A DNA stretch of 45,337 bases from Actinomycetospora straminea (GCF_028737255.1 NZ_JAQZAN010000033.1:1-45337); one strand, 5' to 3'; counted from the first letter of the stretch, positions 16,014 to 24,345 are shown. A program made the numbers and translations. Notes: a model not told the origin generated them from the sequence alone.

Positions 16014-17410
16014 GCCTCCATCTCCCCGAGGATCTCCAGCGCCACCTGCGCGGCGAGGCGGTCGCGGTAGGCGTCGAGGTCGAGCCCGCTCTGCTCCTCG
16101 GCGCGCCGCAGCCGGTAGCCGACGGTGTTGGGGTGGACGTTGAGGGCCTTGGCGACCCGCTGGGGGCTGCCGTCCTCGAGGAAGTAGCGGGCGAGGGTGC
16201 GCAGCAGCTCGACGGTGCGCTCGGAGCGGTCGGTCGCGAGCCGGCCGAGCACCTCGTGGGCGAAGGCGCGGGCCGCCTCGGGGTCGGGGATCTGGAGCAG
16301 CAGGCGGTGCACGCCGAGGTCGTCGAAGCGCAGCACCCGGCCGCTGCGCCCGAGGCGGCGGGCGGCGACGAGGGTGCGGCGGGCCTGGTCGTAGGAGGTG
16401 GCGATCTCGCCGGGCTCGCGGACGGTGCCGCCGACGGCGACGGTGACCGGCCAGTGCGCGTCCGGGTCGGGCACGCGGCCGCGCGCGAGGCGGCGGGCGC
16501 AGGCGGCCCCGACGGCCCCCGGGTCGGCGGCCTCGGGGACGACGGCGACGGTCTCGGTGTCGCGGACGACGGTCAGCGCGGTGGGGGCGGCGGCGAGCAG
16601 GTGCTCCTCGGCGTCGCCGAGCAGGCTCGCGGGCCCGGCCCCGTGGGCGGCGTCGTCGTCGGGCGACACGACGACCACGCGGTGCGCGACGCCGTGGTCG
16701 TAGCCGAGGTGCTCGGCCCACTGGGCGGCCTGGTCGGCGTCGCGGGCGCGGTCGAGCAGGAGCCCCGAGACGAGGTCGCCGCGCACCTGGCCGGCGGCGG
16801 TGGCGAGCACGCGGTCGCGCCCGGCGAGGACACCGACCACGGTCGCGGCGTGCTCGGCGACCAGCAGCAGGGCGTCGTCGCCGGCGAGGGCGTCGGGGCG
16901 GTCGCGGGCGGTGGTGTCCTCCTCGGCGAGCACGAACGCGGGCACCTCGCGGCCGAGCAGCACCGGGGCGACGACCTGGACGAGGTGGCCGGGGCCGGGC
17001 ACCCGCAGCGCGCGGCCGACGCCCGCGGCGACGTCGAGGGTGCGCGGCCACACGGCGGTGCGGGCCTCGGCGCGGACCAGGGCGGACGCCTCGGCGGGGC
17101 CCGTGCCCGGCGCGGCCGCGGCGAGCACCTCGCCGGCGGGGCCGACGACGGCGGCGAGCACCCCGAGCTCCCCGGCCATCACGGTCGTCACCGCCTGGGC
17201 GTCCGCGGCGGGCCCGGCGACGAGGCCCGAGAGCCGGCGGTAGAGCCCGACCAGGCCGCGCGGGGCGGTGTCCGGGGCGGTCGTCGGGGCGGTGTTCGGG
17301 GCCGTGTCCGGGGCCGTGTCCGGGGCCGTGTTCGGGGGCGTGCTCGAGGGCGTGTCCGGGGCGGCGTCCGGGCGCGCGGGGGCGATCGCCCGCGCCTCGC
17401 CCGTCGTCAC
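16010..17410 (-). CDS. PucR/CdaR-family transcriptional regulator
   Basis: The product is 466 aa from a GTG. The C-terminal PucR helix-turn-helix is clear: YFLEDGSPQRVAKALNVHP then NTVGYRLRRAEEQSGLDL. A GGDEF-like CdaR domain precedes it (about residues 270-390), and a GAF-like sensor segment lies at about 70-200. Residues about 17-50 are a low-complexity TAPDTAPNTAP stretch encoded by a 12-bp tandem repeat. PucR proteins usually activate catabolic genes next to them. Here the coupled gene is the methyltransferase/MTHFR fusion, so a link to one-carbon or methionine metabolism is suggested by position only. Confidence 0.85.
   Translation of the reverse strand: MTTGEARAIAPARPDAAPDTPSSTPPNTAPDTAPDTAPNTAPTTAPDTAPRGLVGLYRRLSGLVAGPAADAQAVTTVMAGELGVLAAVVGPAGEVLAAAAPGTGPAEASALVRAEARTAVWPRTLDVAAGVGRALRVPGPGHLVQVVAPVLLGREVPAFVLAEEDTTARDRPDALAGDDALLLVAEHAATVVGVLAGRDRVLATAAGQVRGDLVSGLLLDRARDADQAAQWAEHLGYDHGVAHRVVVVSPDDDAAHGAGPASLLGDAEEHLLAAAPTALTVVRDTETVAVVPEAADPGAVGAACARRLARGRVPDPDAHWPVTVAVGGTVREPGEIATSYDQARRTLVAARRLGRSGRVLRFDDLGVHRLLLQIPDPEAARAFAHEVLGRLATDRSERTVELLRTLARYFLEDGSPQRVAKALNVHPNTVGYRLRRAEEQSGLDLDAYRDRLAAQVALEILGEMEA
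17262..17369. repeat. 12-bp tandem repeat, nine units, inside the PucR gene
   Basis: Nine units related to GGGGCCGTGTCC run in register; the fourth and fifth are identical. Each encodes four residues (DTAP or variant) in the PucR N-terminus. Unit-number change keeps the frame, so length polymorphism between strains is expected. Confidence 0.9.
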
Positions 17411-17534
17411 ACCTTCATCCTGCTATGCGACGGCGCCGCGTGCGGCCCGTCGTCGCCGGGAGCGGCGGGACCCGGCGCGGCCGCACACCCCCGGACGGGT
17501 CATGATCGGGGCCCACACCGACCCGGGAGGACCC

Positions 17535-18152
17535 GTGACCGAGCCGTCCGGCAGGGCGCCGCGCATCGCCGTCGTCTTCTACTCCGCGACCGGGAACGTG
17601 GCCGCGCTCGCCGAGGCCCTCGCCGAGGGTGCGCGGGAGGCGGGCGCCGAGACCCGCGTGCGGCCGGTCGCCGAGCGCGCGCCGCGCGAGGCGATCGAGG
17701 CCAACCGGCGGTGGAAGGCGTGGGTCGACGACAACCCGTACGACACGCTCGCCTCGCTCGACGACCTGGAGTGGGCCGACGGCCTCGCGCTGGGCAGCCC
17801 GACGCGGTTCGGCAACAGCGCCGAGCAGCTCAAGGCGTTCCTCGACACCACCGGCGGCCTGTGGGCGCAGGGCAAGCTCGCGGGCCTGGTGGGGACGTCG
17901 TTCACCAGCGCCTCGACGGGCCACGGCGGGCTCGAGGCGACGATCCTGTCGATGAACAACGTGCTCTACCACTGGGGCGCGCTGGTCATGCCGCTCGGCT
18001 ACGCCGCCGACCCGTCGCTGATGTCGTCGGGCAACCCGTACGGCGCGTCGTGGGTGTCGCGGAAGTCGGCCGCCCCCGACGACGACGCCCTGCTCGCCGC
18101 CCGCGTCCAGGGCACCCGCCTCGCCCAGGTGGCCGCCAAGCTGATCAGCTGA
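17535..18152 (+). CDS. wrbA: NAD(P)H:quinone oxidoreductase, WrbA-type flavodoxin-like
   Basis: The product is 205 aa. I chose the GTG at 17535 (GGGAGG just upstream); an in-frame ATG at 17503 is possible. FYSATGNVAALA is the FMN phosphate-binding loop. GSPTRFGN and the FTSASTGHGGLEATILS stretch are diagnostic of WrbA, and YGASWV near the end is typical. WrbA reduces quinones by two electrons as an FMN-binding tetramer in the cytoplasm. It diverges from the PucR gene. Confidence 0.9.
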   Translation: MTEPSGRAPRIAVVFYSATGNVAALAEALAEGAREAGAETRVRPVAERAPREAIEANRRWKAWVDDNPYDTLASLDDLEWADGLALGSPTRFGNSAEQLKAFLDTTGGLWAQGKLAGLVGTSFTSASTGHGGLEATILSMNNVLYHWGALVMPLGYAADPSLMSSGNPYGASWVSRKSAAPDDDALLAARVQGTRLAQVAAKLIS

Positions 18153-18160
18153 CCGTCGTA

Positions 18161-18202
18161 TGTGAGTGATTTTCCCGGCTATAGCCGTGAAGATCGCTCA
18201 CA
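18161..18202. repeat. Repeat family II, copy 1: 42-nt imperfect palindrome
   Basis: Two 21-nt halves pair at 18 of 21 positions without a loop (TGTGAGTGATTTTCCCGGCTA is the left half, written here only by its position and ends: TGTGAG...GGCTA). It matches the 37234 element at 16 of 21 positions per half. It ends at the start codon of the next gene. Confidence 0.75.
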
Positions 18203-18810
18203 TGATGGAGGGGTACGCCGAGGCCGCGGCGGCGGTCACCGAGCTGGTCGGGCGGATACCGGACGAAGCGTGGGACGGCCCCGGGCTCGGGGAGTGGGAC
18301 CTGCGGGCGCTGGTCGGGCACGCGAGCCGGTCGTTCGTGACCGTGCTGACCTACCTGGACCGGCCCGCCGACACCGAGGACGTCGACTCGCCGGAGGGCT
18401 ACTACGCCGTGCTGCCGGCGCTCACCGGCGGAGGCATCGATGCGGCCTCGGTCGCGCGGCGCGGGCGGGACGCGGGCCTCGCGCTCGGCGACGACCCGGC
18501 CGCGGCCTTCGCCGCGCTCGCGGAGCGGGCGGTGGCCGCGGCGCGGGCCGCCGATCCCGACATGCTCATCACGACGATCGTGGGCGGCCTGCGCTTCGCG
18601 TCGTACCTGCCGACCCGCACGATCGAGCTGGTCGTGCACGGGGACGACATCGCCGCCGCCACGGGCCTCGACGTCACCTTCTCGACGCACACGACGACCC
18701 AGGTGGCGACGGTGCTCGCCCGCACCGCCGTCCGCCTGGGCCACGGTGCGCTGCTCCTGCGCGCCCTCACCGGCCGCGCGGACCTCCCGCCGGGCTTCTC
18801 GGTGGTCTAG
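18202..18810 (+). CDS. DinB_2-fold / mycothiol-dependent maleylpyruvate isomerase N-domain protein
   Basis: The product is 202 aa from the ATG at 18202, chosen because the palindrome occupies the sequence just upstream. An ATG at 18166 within the palindrome is less likely. The four-helix metal-binding fold shows GEWDLRALVGHASRS with ligand His40, and TIELVVHGDDIAAATG, whose Glu, His and Asp match the second ligand set. Family members open or isomerise substrates with mycothiol, or act as metal-dependent thiol transferases. The reaction is unknown. It ends 1 nt before a perfect palindrome. Confidence 0.75.
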   Translation: MMEGYAEAAAAVTELVGRIPDEAWDGPGLGEWDLRALVGHASRSFVTVLTYLDRPADTEDVDSPEGYYAVLPALTGGGIDAASVARRGRDAGLALGDDPAAAFAALAERAVAAARAADPDMLITTIVGGLRFASYLPTRTIELVVHGDDIAAATGLDVTFSTHTTTQVATVLARTAVRLGHGALLLRALTGRADLPPGFSVV

Positions 18811-18844
18811 GTGCGTGATCTCCTGAGCTCAGGAGATCACGCAC
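18811..18844. terminator. Perfect 34-nt loopless palindrome between convergent genes
   Basis: GTGCGTGATCTCCTGAG is followed directly by its exact complement. It fills the space between the stops at 18810 and 18850. There is no T-tract. It is probably a bidirectional terminator or mRNA 3'-end stabiliser. Confidence 0.75.
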
Positions 18845-18849
18845 GGAGG

Positions 18850-19563
18850 TCAGGCCGCCGAGCCCACCGTGGTGACGAGGTCGTCGAAGCGGGCGGCGAG
18901 GTCGAGGTCGATCGCCGTCACGACCTCCTGGCGCTCGGAGCGCGCCCGCACGGTCAGGGAGGTCGGCGTGCGCTCGACGATGCGCAGTCGCTGGCCGGCG
19001 TCGCGCTCGACGCCGCGCAGGCGCTCGAGCAGCAGGTCGAGGTGCTCCGAGGGCAGCTCGACGGTGCGCTGGATGCCCGTGAGGTCCCCCGACCACGAGG
19101 TCAGCTCCTGGGCCAGCACCCGCTCGAGCTCGTCGGCGTCGACGGGCTGCGGGCGGCCCTGCGCGCCCTCGGACGCGGCGTCGGGCGGGACGGTCGGGCC
19201 GCCGCCCCGCAGGTCGGCGGGCAGCACGCGCGCGATCCTCTCGCCGAGGTCGGCGTCCTCGGCCGCGAGCTGGCCGGTGACCGCGGTCAGCGCGTAGCGG
19301 GCGCGCTCGGCCGGCCAGCCGGTGCGGCGTCCCACCTGCTCGACGAGGTCGGCCTCGCCCGGCGCGCCGCCGTGGCTCGGGTGGTCCACCCCGGACTCCT
19401 GCTCGAGGAGGTTCGGCAGGGCCTGCGCGAGGGCGTCGCGGTCGTCGTCGGACAGGTGGTCGGCCAGCGTGGCGAGCACGGCGTCGGCCGCGCGGCGGGC
19501 GTCGTCGGTGTCGGCGAAGCCACCTCGGGTGGCCACGCCCGCGAGGAACTCCTGGTGTCGCAT
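18850..19563 (-). CDS. DUF2267 protein with a C-terminal pterin-dehydratase-like region
   Basis: The product is 237 aa. Residues about 1-115 fit DUF2267 (ADAVLATLADHLSDDDRDALAQALP, later ERARYALTAVTGQLA). After a Gly/Pro linker, residues about 145-235 resemble a 4a-hydroxytetrahydrobiopterin dehydratase fold: LTSWSGDLTGIQRTVELP with a late TAIDLDLAARFDDLV. The catalytic His-His-Pro is missing, so that half is probably not active as a dehydratase. The function is unknown. It lies alone between a convergent and a co-directional gene. Confidence 0.6.
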   Translation of the reverse strand: MRHQEFLAGVATRGGFADTDDARRAADAVLATLADHLSDDDRDALAQALPNLLEQESGVDHPSHGGAPGEADLVEQVGRRTGWPAERARYALTAVTGQLAAEDADLGERIARVLPADLRGGGPTVPPDAASEGAQGRPQPVDADELERVLAQELTSWSGDLTGIQRTVELPSEHLDLLLERLRGVERDAGQRLRIVERTPTSLTVRARSERQEVVTAIDLDLAARFDDLVTTVGSAA

Positions 19564-19608
19564 GGGATCGGGCCTACCCGCCGGTCCGGCGCGGCACGCC
19601 CGTGGTGA

Positions 19609-20172
19609 TCAGCAGAAGGCGGACGGGGTGGCGACCTCGCCGGTCCAGACGTAGGCGAGCAGCGCGGGGCGCTCGCCGGTCGTCATCGCGTGGGGCTGCC
19701 ACGACGCGTGGTGGACGAGGACACCGGCCGGCCCGACCCCGTGGAGCCAGCGGATCGTCGCCGCCGGCAGGTAGAACTCCTCGGCGGGGTGGTGGTGCGG
19801 CGGGTAGTGCACCCCCGGCCCGAGCATCAGGAGCCCCACCGCCACGTCGGCCCCGGACGCCAGCGTCGCGTGGGCGTAGCCGTCGAGGAAGCCGGGCCCG
19901 GGCGGCTCGCGCACGTAGGACGCGGTCTGCGTCCAGTCCGCGCCCGCCGCGAGCGGGCCGAGGACGGCGGCGAGCTCGCCGTCCACCTCCTCGCGGGCCC
20001 GGGCCACGGCGTCGTCGAGGTGGGCGAGCACGGCGAGGTCCCCGACAGGACCGTCCGGCGCCACGGCCATCGCCCGGTCCAGGGCCGCGGCCTGCCGGAG
20101 GTACCCCTGGTCCGCCAGCACCGCCCGCAGGCGCTCGACCAGCACCGCGAGCGGCTCCGCCCCCGGCGTCAC
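19609..20172 (-). CDS. Cupin resembling dimethylsulfoniopropionate (DMSP) lyase
   Basis: The product is 187 aa from a GTG. A helical N-terminal half (residues 1-95) leads into a single cupin. Its metal motif is PPHHHPAEEFY at residues 124-134: His126, His128, Glu132 and Tyr134 correspond to the HxHxxxEFY-type ligand set of DddQ/DddL-like lyases. HHASWQPHAM supplies His161, and LLAYVWTGEV is the closing strand. DddL/DddQ cleave DMSP to dimethyl sulfide and acrylate. Similar cupins of unknown substrate are common, so I assign the family, not the reaction. No acrylate-catabolism genes are adjacent. Confidence 0.65.
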   Translation of the reverse strand: MTPGAEPLAVLVERLRAVLADQGYLRQAAALDRAMAVAPDGPVGDLAVLAHLDDAVARAREEVDGELAAVLGPLAAGADWTQTASYVREPPGPGFLDGYAHATLASGADVAVGLLMLGPGVHYPPHHHPAEEFYLPAATIRWLHGVGPAGVLVHHASWQPHAMTTGERPALLAYVWTGEVATPSAFC

Positions 20173-20199
20173 GAGGCCCGGCGGCGGGTAGAGACCGGC

Positions 20200-20412
20200 A
20201 TGCGCATCGGTTCGAGCATCGCCCTCATCGCCATCGGTCTCATCCTCGCCCTCGCCGTCAACTTCTCCCTGAGCGGCATCGACATCCAGCTGGTCGGGTG
20301 GATCCTCGTCGTCGTCGGGATCATCGGGCTCGTCGTCAGCGTCGCCGTCGCCCGGCGGGCGCGCACCGTCGTCCGCCGCGAGGACGGTCTCCCGCCCACC
20401 CGGGGGCTCTGA
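20200..20412 (+). CDS. Small two-helix membrane protein (DUF6458-like)
   Basis: The product is 70 aa. MRIGSSIALIAIGLILALAV starts the first membrane helix, SGIDIQLVGWILVVVGIIG the second, and the tail is basic (ARRARTVVRRED). This layout is typical of the actinobacterial DUF6458 family, whose function is unknown. It diverges from the cupin gene, with TAGAGA just upstream of the ATG. Confidence 0.8.
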   Translation: MRIGSSIALIAIGLILALAVNFSLSGIDIQLVGWILVVVGIIGLVVSVAVARRARTVVRREDGLPPTRGL

Positions 20413-20421
20413 ACACGGCCG

Positions 20422-21240
20422 TCAGTCGATCGCGCGCCGCACGAAGCCCCGGATGCCGATGGCCCCGAACAGGGCGCACGACACGAGGAGCGCGAGCAGG
20501 CAGATCCATCCCGCGAGGTGCGGCACCGACGGCGTCAGCGCGCCGCGCAGCCCCTCGGAGACGTAGGTGATCGGGTTGAGCGCGCAGATGACCTGGAACC
20601 AGCGCAGGTTCCCGAGCTGCAGGAACGGGAACTGTGTCGAGCCCGTGAACAGCAGCGGCGTGATCACCACCGCGAACACCACGTTGATCCGCCGGGGCGA
20701 GACGAGCGTACCGATGACGAGGCCCGCCGCCCCGCCGGCCAGCGACCCGAGCACGAGCAGCAGGGCGGCGAGCGGCAGCCCGGCGAGGTCCCAGGCCACC
20801 TCGTCGAGCACCAGGTAGCCGACGGGGATCATCACCAGCGAGCCGAACAGGCCCCGCAGCGCCCCGAACACGATCTTCTCGACGGCCACCAGCCGCGTCG
20901 AGAGCGGCGCGAGCAGCCGGTCCTCGATCTCCTTGGTGTACGAGAAGTCGATGACCAGCGGCAGCGCCGTCGCCTGCACGGCGACGAAGAACGCGTTGAG
21001 GGCCAGCAGCCCGGGCAGCAGCAGCTGGGCGTAGCCCGGCGTCACGTAGCCGAGCTGGCCCAGTACCACGCCGAACACGAACAGCAGGAAGAACGGCTGC
21101 ACCAGCACCTGGCTGATGAAGCTGCCGAACTCCTTGCCGGTGACCGCGAGGTCGCGGCCCAGCACCCCGAGGAACGCGCGGCCCTGGCCGGGCCCGGCCT
21201 GCCGCGGTGCGGTGCGGGGTGCGGCGGTGGGGGCACTCAT
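20422..21240 (-). CDS. ABC-2 type transporter permease (DrrB-like)
   Basis: The product is 272 aa. The ATG at 21240 overlaps the ATPase stop as ATGA. Six membrane helices are predictable, with the ABC-2 signature region in TGSTQFPFLQLGNLRWFQVICALNPITYVSEGLRG. FSYTKEIEDRLLAPLS matches the coupling helix of daunorubicin- and nodulation-type exporters. It forms an exporter with the ATPase upstream. The substrate is unknown. Confidence 0.88.
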   Translation of the reverse strand: MSAPTAAPRTAPRQAGPGQGRAFLGVLGRDLAVTGKEFGSFISQVLVQPFFLLFVFGVVLGQLGYVTPGYAQLLLPGLLALNAFFVAVQATALPLVIDFSYTKEIEDRLLAPLSTRLVAVEKIVFGALRGLFGSLVMIPVGYLVLDEVAWDLAGLPLAALLLVLGSLAGGAAGLVIGTLVSPRRINVVFAVVITPLLFTGSTQFPFLQLGNLRWFQVICALNPITYVSEGLRGALTPSVPHLAGWICLLALLVSCALFGAIGIRGFVRRAID

Positions 21241-22250
21241 CGCAGTCCCCTCCCGGTCAGGTCGATGAAGACGTCCTCGAGCGTCGGCTCGCCGAGATCG
21301 ACCTCGGACACCGTCGCGCCCGCGTCGGCCACCGCCCCGAGCACCGGGGCGAGCACCGCGCCCGCCTCGCCGTCGCAGCGCACCCGCAGGTGGGTGTCGG
21401 GCCGCTCGCCGGTGAGGTCCTCCACCCCGGCGATGCCGCGGACCGCGTCGATGCGCCCGCGCAGGGTCGCGACGTCGGCGCCGGTGAGCGTCAGGTCGAT
21501 GGTGGCCTCGCCCGGCAGGGCCGCGACCAGCGCCGACGGGGTGTCGAGGGCGAGCAGCCGGCCGTGGTCGACGATGCCCACCCGGTCGGCGAGCTTGGCC
21601 GCCTCGTCCATGTCGTGGGTGGTGAGCACGACCGTCACGCCCGACGCCGCGAGCTCCGCGACCCGGTCGTGCACGAACAGGCGCGCCTGCGGGTCGAGCC
21701 CCGTCGACGGTTCGTCGAGGAACAGCACCCGCGGGTCGTGCATGAGGCCGCGCGCGATGATCAGCCGCTGCGCCTGCCCGCCGGAGAGCTCGTCGGGGTT
21801 GGTGGTCGCCTTGTCCGCGAGGCCCATCCGCTCGAGCAGCTCGTCGGCGAGCGCGCGCCGCCGCGCCCGGGGCACCCCGTGGTACGCGGCGTGCCACACG
21901 AGGTTGCCGCGGGCGTCGAGCGACCGGTCGAGGTTCGGTCGCTGCGGCACGACGCCGAGCACCGCGCGGGCGGCGACCGGGTCGGCGCTGACGTCGATGC
22001 CCGCCACCGTCGCGCGCCCCGAGGTCTTGGTGACCCGCGTGGTGAGGACGCCGACCGTGGTGGTCTTGCCCGCGCCGTTCGGCCCGAGCAGCCCGAACAC
22101 CTCGCCGCGCCGCACCGCGAAGCTCAGCCCGTCGACCGCGGGCCTGCTGCTGCGCCCGTAGCGCTTGACGAGATCCGCCACCTCGACGGCCGGCTCCGCG
22201 TCGTCCGCGGTGGCCGGCCGTGCGGGCAGCGTGGTGGTCTGCGAGCTCAC
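21237..22250 (-). CDS. ABC transporter ATPase (DrrA-like drug exporter)
   Basis: The product is 337 aa. The GTG at 22250 is preceded by GGAGG. Walker A is GPNGAGKTTT, the signature LSGGQAQR, Walker B VLFLDEPSTGLDP, and the H-loop TTHDMDEA. The C-terminal 100 residues (LTLTGADVATLRGRI to EPTLEDVFIDLTGRGLR) are the DrrA-type regulatory extension. It partners the permease through an ATGA overlap. TAGCGT at about 40 nt upstream of the start may be the -10. The role is export of a drug, lipid or secondary metabolite. Confidence 0.9.
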   Translation of the reverse strand: MSSQTTTLPARPATADDAEPAVEVADLVKRYGRSSRPAVDGLSFAVRRGEVFGLLGPNGAGKTTTVGVLTTRVTKTSGRATVAGIDVSADPVAARAVLGVVPQRPNLDRSLDARGNLVWHAAYHGVPRARRRALADELLERMGLADKATTNPDELSGGQAQRLIIARGLMHDPRVLFLDEPSTGLDPQARLFVHDRVAELAASGVTVVLTTHDMDEAAKLADRVGIVDHGRLLALDTPSALVAALPGEATIDLTLTGADVATLRGRIDAVRGIAGVEDLTGERPDTHLRVRCDGEAGAVLAPVLGAVADAGATVSEVDLGEPTLEDVFIDLTGRGLR

Positions 22251-22399
22251 CGCTGTCCTCCCCCGGGCGCCGCGTGCGGGCGCCCGATCGACGCTACGCC
22301 GGGCCCCCGACAGCCCTCTCGTCGATTCTCGTCCTCGGTGGTCGTGGTCACGCGGTGCAGGCTCGGACCTCGACGACGGTGGAGGTCAAGCGCGGGGGA

Positions 22400-24016
22400 T
22401 CACGCGCTGCCCGACGGCGGCACCCGCACGTGCACCAGGCGGGGTCCCGGACCCGCGAAGCCGCGCCGCACGGCCGCTCGCAGCTCCTCGACGGTGCCGA
22501 CGCTCTCGGCCGGCACCCCGTAGGCCGCCGCGAGCGCGAGGTGGTCGAGCTCGGGGAGGTCGAGGCCGGGCACCTTGGGTGTCTGCTCGCGTGCCGCAAA
22601 CCACTTGAGGATCGCGTACTCCTGGTTGTCGAGGACCAGCACCGTGACCGGGACCTGCAGGGACGCCGCCGTCGCCAGCGCCTGCACCGTGTACTGCAGC
22701 GACCCGTCGCCGATCGCGGCGAGCACCGGGCGCGCCGGCTCGGCGAGCCCCACCCCGACCGCGGCCGCGAGCCCGAAGCCGAGCCCGCCCGACGCGGTGA
22801 AGTACGAGCTGCCGGGCCGCGTGATCGGCAACCGCGCCTGCTGGGTCGCGCGGTGCGACGGGGCCTCGCTGACCAGCACCGCGTCCTCCGGCCACTCCGC
22901 CGCGAGCGCGGTGAACACCTCCTCGGCGGTCAGCAGTCCCTCGCCCGCCGAGCGGGGCGCGTCGAGGGCCGCCGGCTGCGGCGGGGCCGCGCGGTCGGCC
23001 GGCCCCGTCCCGACGCGCTCGAGCAGCGCGCGCACCGTCAGCGTCGGGTCGGCGACGACGGCGTCGCCCATCGGCGCGCGGGCGGCCTGGTCGTGGTCGG
23101 CGGTGACGTGCAGCAGCCGCGTCCCCTCGGGCAGGAACGGGCCCGGCACGTAGGGGTAGTAGCGGAACACCGCGGCGCCGACGACGAGCACGACGTCGAA
23201 CGGCCCGAGGGCCTCGGCGACCGGGGCGATGGCCATCGGCAGGGCGCCCTGGAACAGGCGGTGGTCGGTGGGGAAGCCGACCCGGCCCTCGACGGGTGGG
23301 GCGAACACGGCGGCGTCGAGGCGCTCGGCGAGCGCGACCGCGTCGTGGAAGCCGCCGGTCGCGTCGACGTCGCCGCCCACGACGAGCGCCGGGGCCCGGG
23401 CGGCGTCGAGGGCCTCGACGAGCGCGTCCAGACCGGTCGGGTCGGGCGCGGCGCGCTGGTGGACCCGACGCCCGGCGACGAGGCCGGCGGGCTCGGTGGA
23501 CGGGTCGAGCTCGGCGTCCCAGTCGTCCATCGGGATCGACACGAAGACCGGGCCCCACGGCGGGCTCGTGGCGATGTGGATCGCGCGGGCGAGGACGGCG
23601 GGGACGTCCTGCGGGCGCGCCGGCTCGAGCGAGAGCTTCACCGCGGGGCGCGGCAGGGTCGTCGCGTCCGGGTTGGTGAGCAGCGCCTCGAGGTTGAGCA
23701 TGGGCCGGACCTGCTGGCCGGCGGTGACGACGAGCGGCGCGCCGTTGGCGGCCGCGTTGACCAGGGCACCGACGGCGTTGCCGACGCCCGGCGCGGTGTG
23801 CAGGTTGACCAGCGCCGGGCGTCCGCCGGCCTGGGCCCAGCCGTCGGCCATGCCCACGACCGCGGCCTCCTGGAGGCCGAGCACGTAGCGGAAGTCGTCG
23901 GGGAGGTCGGCGAGCATGGGGAGCTCGGTGGAGCCCGGGTTGCCGAACACGGTCGTCATGCCGTGGGCTCGGAACACCTCGAGCGAGGCCTCCCGGACCG
24001 TGGGTCCGCTCGCCAT
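22400..24016 (-). CDS. mdlC: Benzoylformate decarboxylase-like thiamine diphosphate enzyme
   Basis: The product is 538 aa. It aligns closely with Pseudomonas putida benzoylformate decarboxylase: VFGNPGSTELP with Ser29 (Ser26 there), LGLQEAAVVG with Glu50 (Glu47), and VNLHTAPGVGNAVGALVNAA with His73 (His70). FPTDHRLFQG gives the later active-site His. The ThDP-Mg motif is GDGSLQYTVQALATAASL ending in LDNQEY. The matched offset of three at each residue supports the call. It would decarboxylate phenylglyoxylate to benzaldehyde; other 2-oxo acids are possible. No mandelate genes are adjacent. Confidence 0.85.
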   Translation of the reverse strand: MASGPTVREASLEVFRAHGMTTVFGNPGSTELPMLADLPDDFRYVLGLQEAAVVGMADGWAQAGGRPALVNLHTAPGVGNAVGALVNAAANGAPLVVTAGQQVRPMLNLEALLTNPDATTLPRPAVKLSLEPARPQDVPAVLARAIHIATSPPWGPVFVSIPMDDWDAELDPSTEPAGLVAGRRVHQRAAPDPTGLDALVEALDAARAPALVVGGDVDATGGFHDAVALAERLDAAVFAPPVEGRVGFPTDHRLFQGALPMAIAPVAEALGPFDVVLVVGAAVFRYYPYVPGPFLPEGTRLLHVTADHDQAARAPMGDAVVADPTLTVRALLERVGTGPADRAAPPQPAALDAPRSAGEGLLTAEEVFTALAAEWPEDAVLVSEAPSHRATQQARLPITRPGSSYFTASGGLGFGLAAAVGVGLAEPARPVLAAIGDGSLQYTVQALATAASLQVPVTVLVLDNQEYAILKWFAAREQTPKVPGLDLPELDHLALAAAYGVPAESVGTVEELRAAVRRGFAGPGPRLVHVRVPPSGSA

Positions 24017-24117
24017 CCGTGGCTCCCGTCGATCGTCGCCGTGTCCGATCGCGGGAGTACCCCGGTCGCTGAGGGCCATCCCGGTGGCGGTGGGGGGATC
24101 CGCCGTCGGGACGGCCC

Positions 24118-24345
24118 TCAGCGCGGGCTGTGCAGGCGCGAGATCCGGATGAGCACGTCGGGCAGGCCGTCGCCGTCGAACTCGCGGCGCATCTCCTCGG
24201 CGCGCAGGGTCGCCTCCACGCCCTCGTACGGACCGTGCGCGTCGAGCTCGCCGGTCTCCGGATCGAAGATCAGGACGACGTAGCCGTCGCACTCGTCCAG
24301 GTCCGCCGCCGCGGCGAGCAGGGCCGCGGATCGATCGTTCATCAT
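24118..24345 (-). CDS. Small protein of unknown function
   Basis: The product is 75 aa. A textbook GGAGGTGA lies 5 nt upstream of the ATG at 24345, stronger than nearly any other site here, so high expression is likely. VVLIFDPETGELDAHGPYEG looks like two beta strands. The rest is charged helix. I do not recognise a family. It faces no partner; a benzoylformate decarboxylase follows 100 nt downstream on the same strand. Confidence 0.65.
   Translation of the reverse strand: MMNDRSAALLAAAADLDECDGYVVLIFDPETGELDAHGPYEGVEATLRAEEMRREFDGDGLPDVLIRISRLHSPR

Noticed and set aside
17268..17534. A plus-strand N-terminal extension of WrbA (SGAVVGAVFGAVSGAV)
   Set aside because: This is the antisense translation of the 12-bp tandem repeat; WrbA homology begins only after the GTG at 17535.
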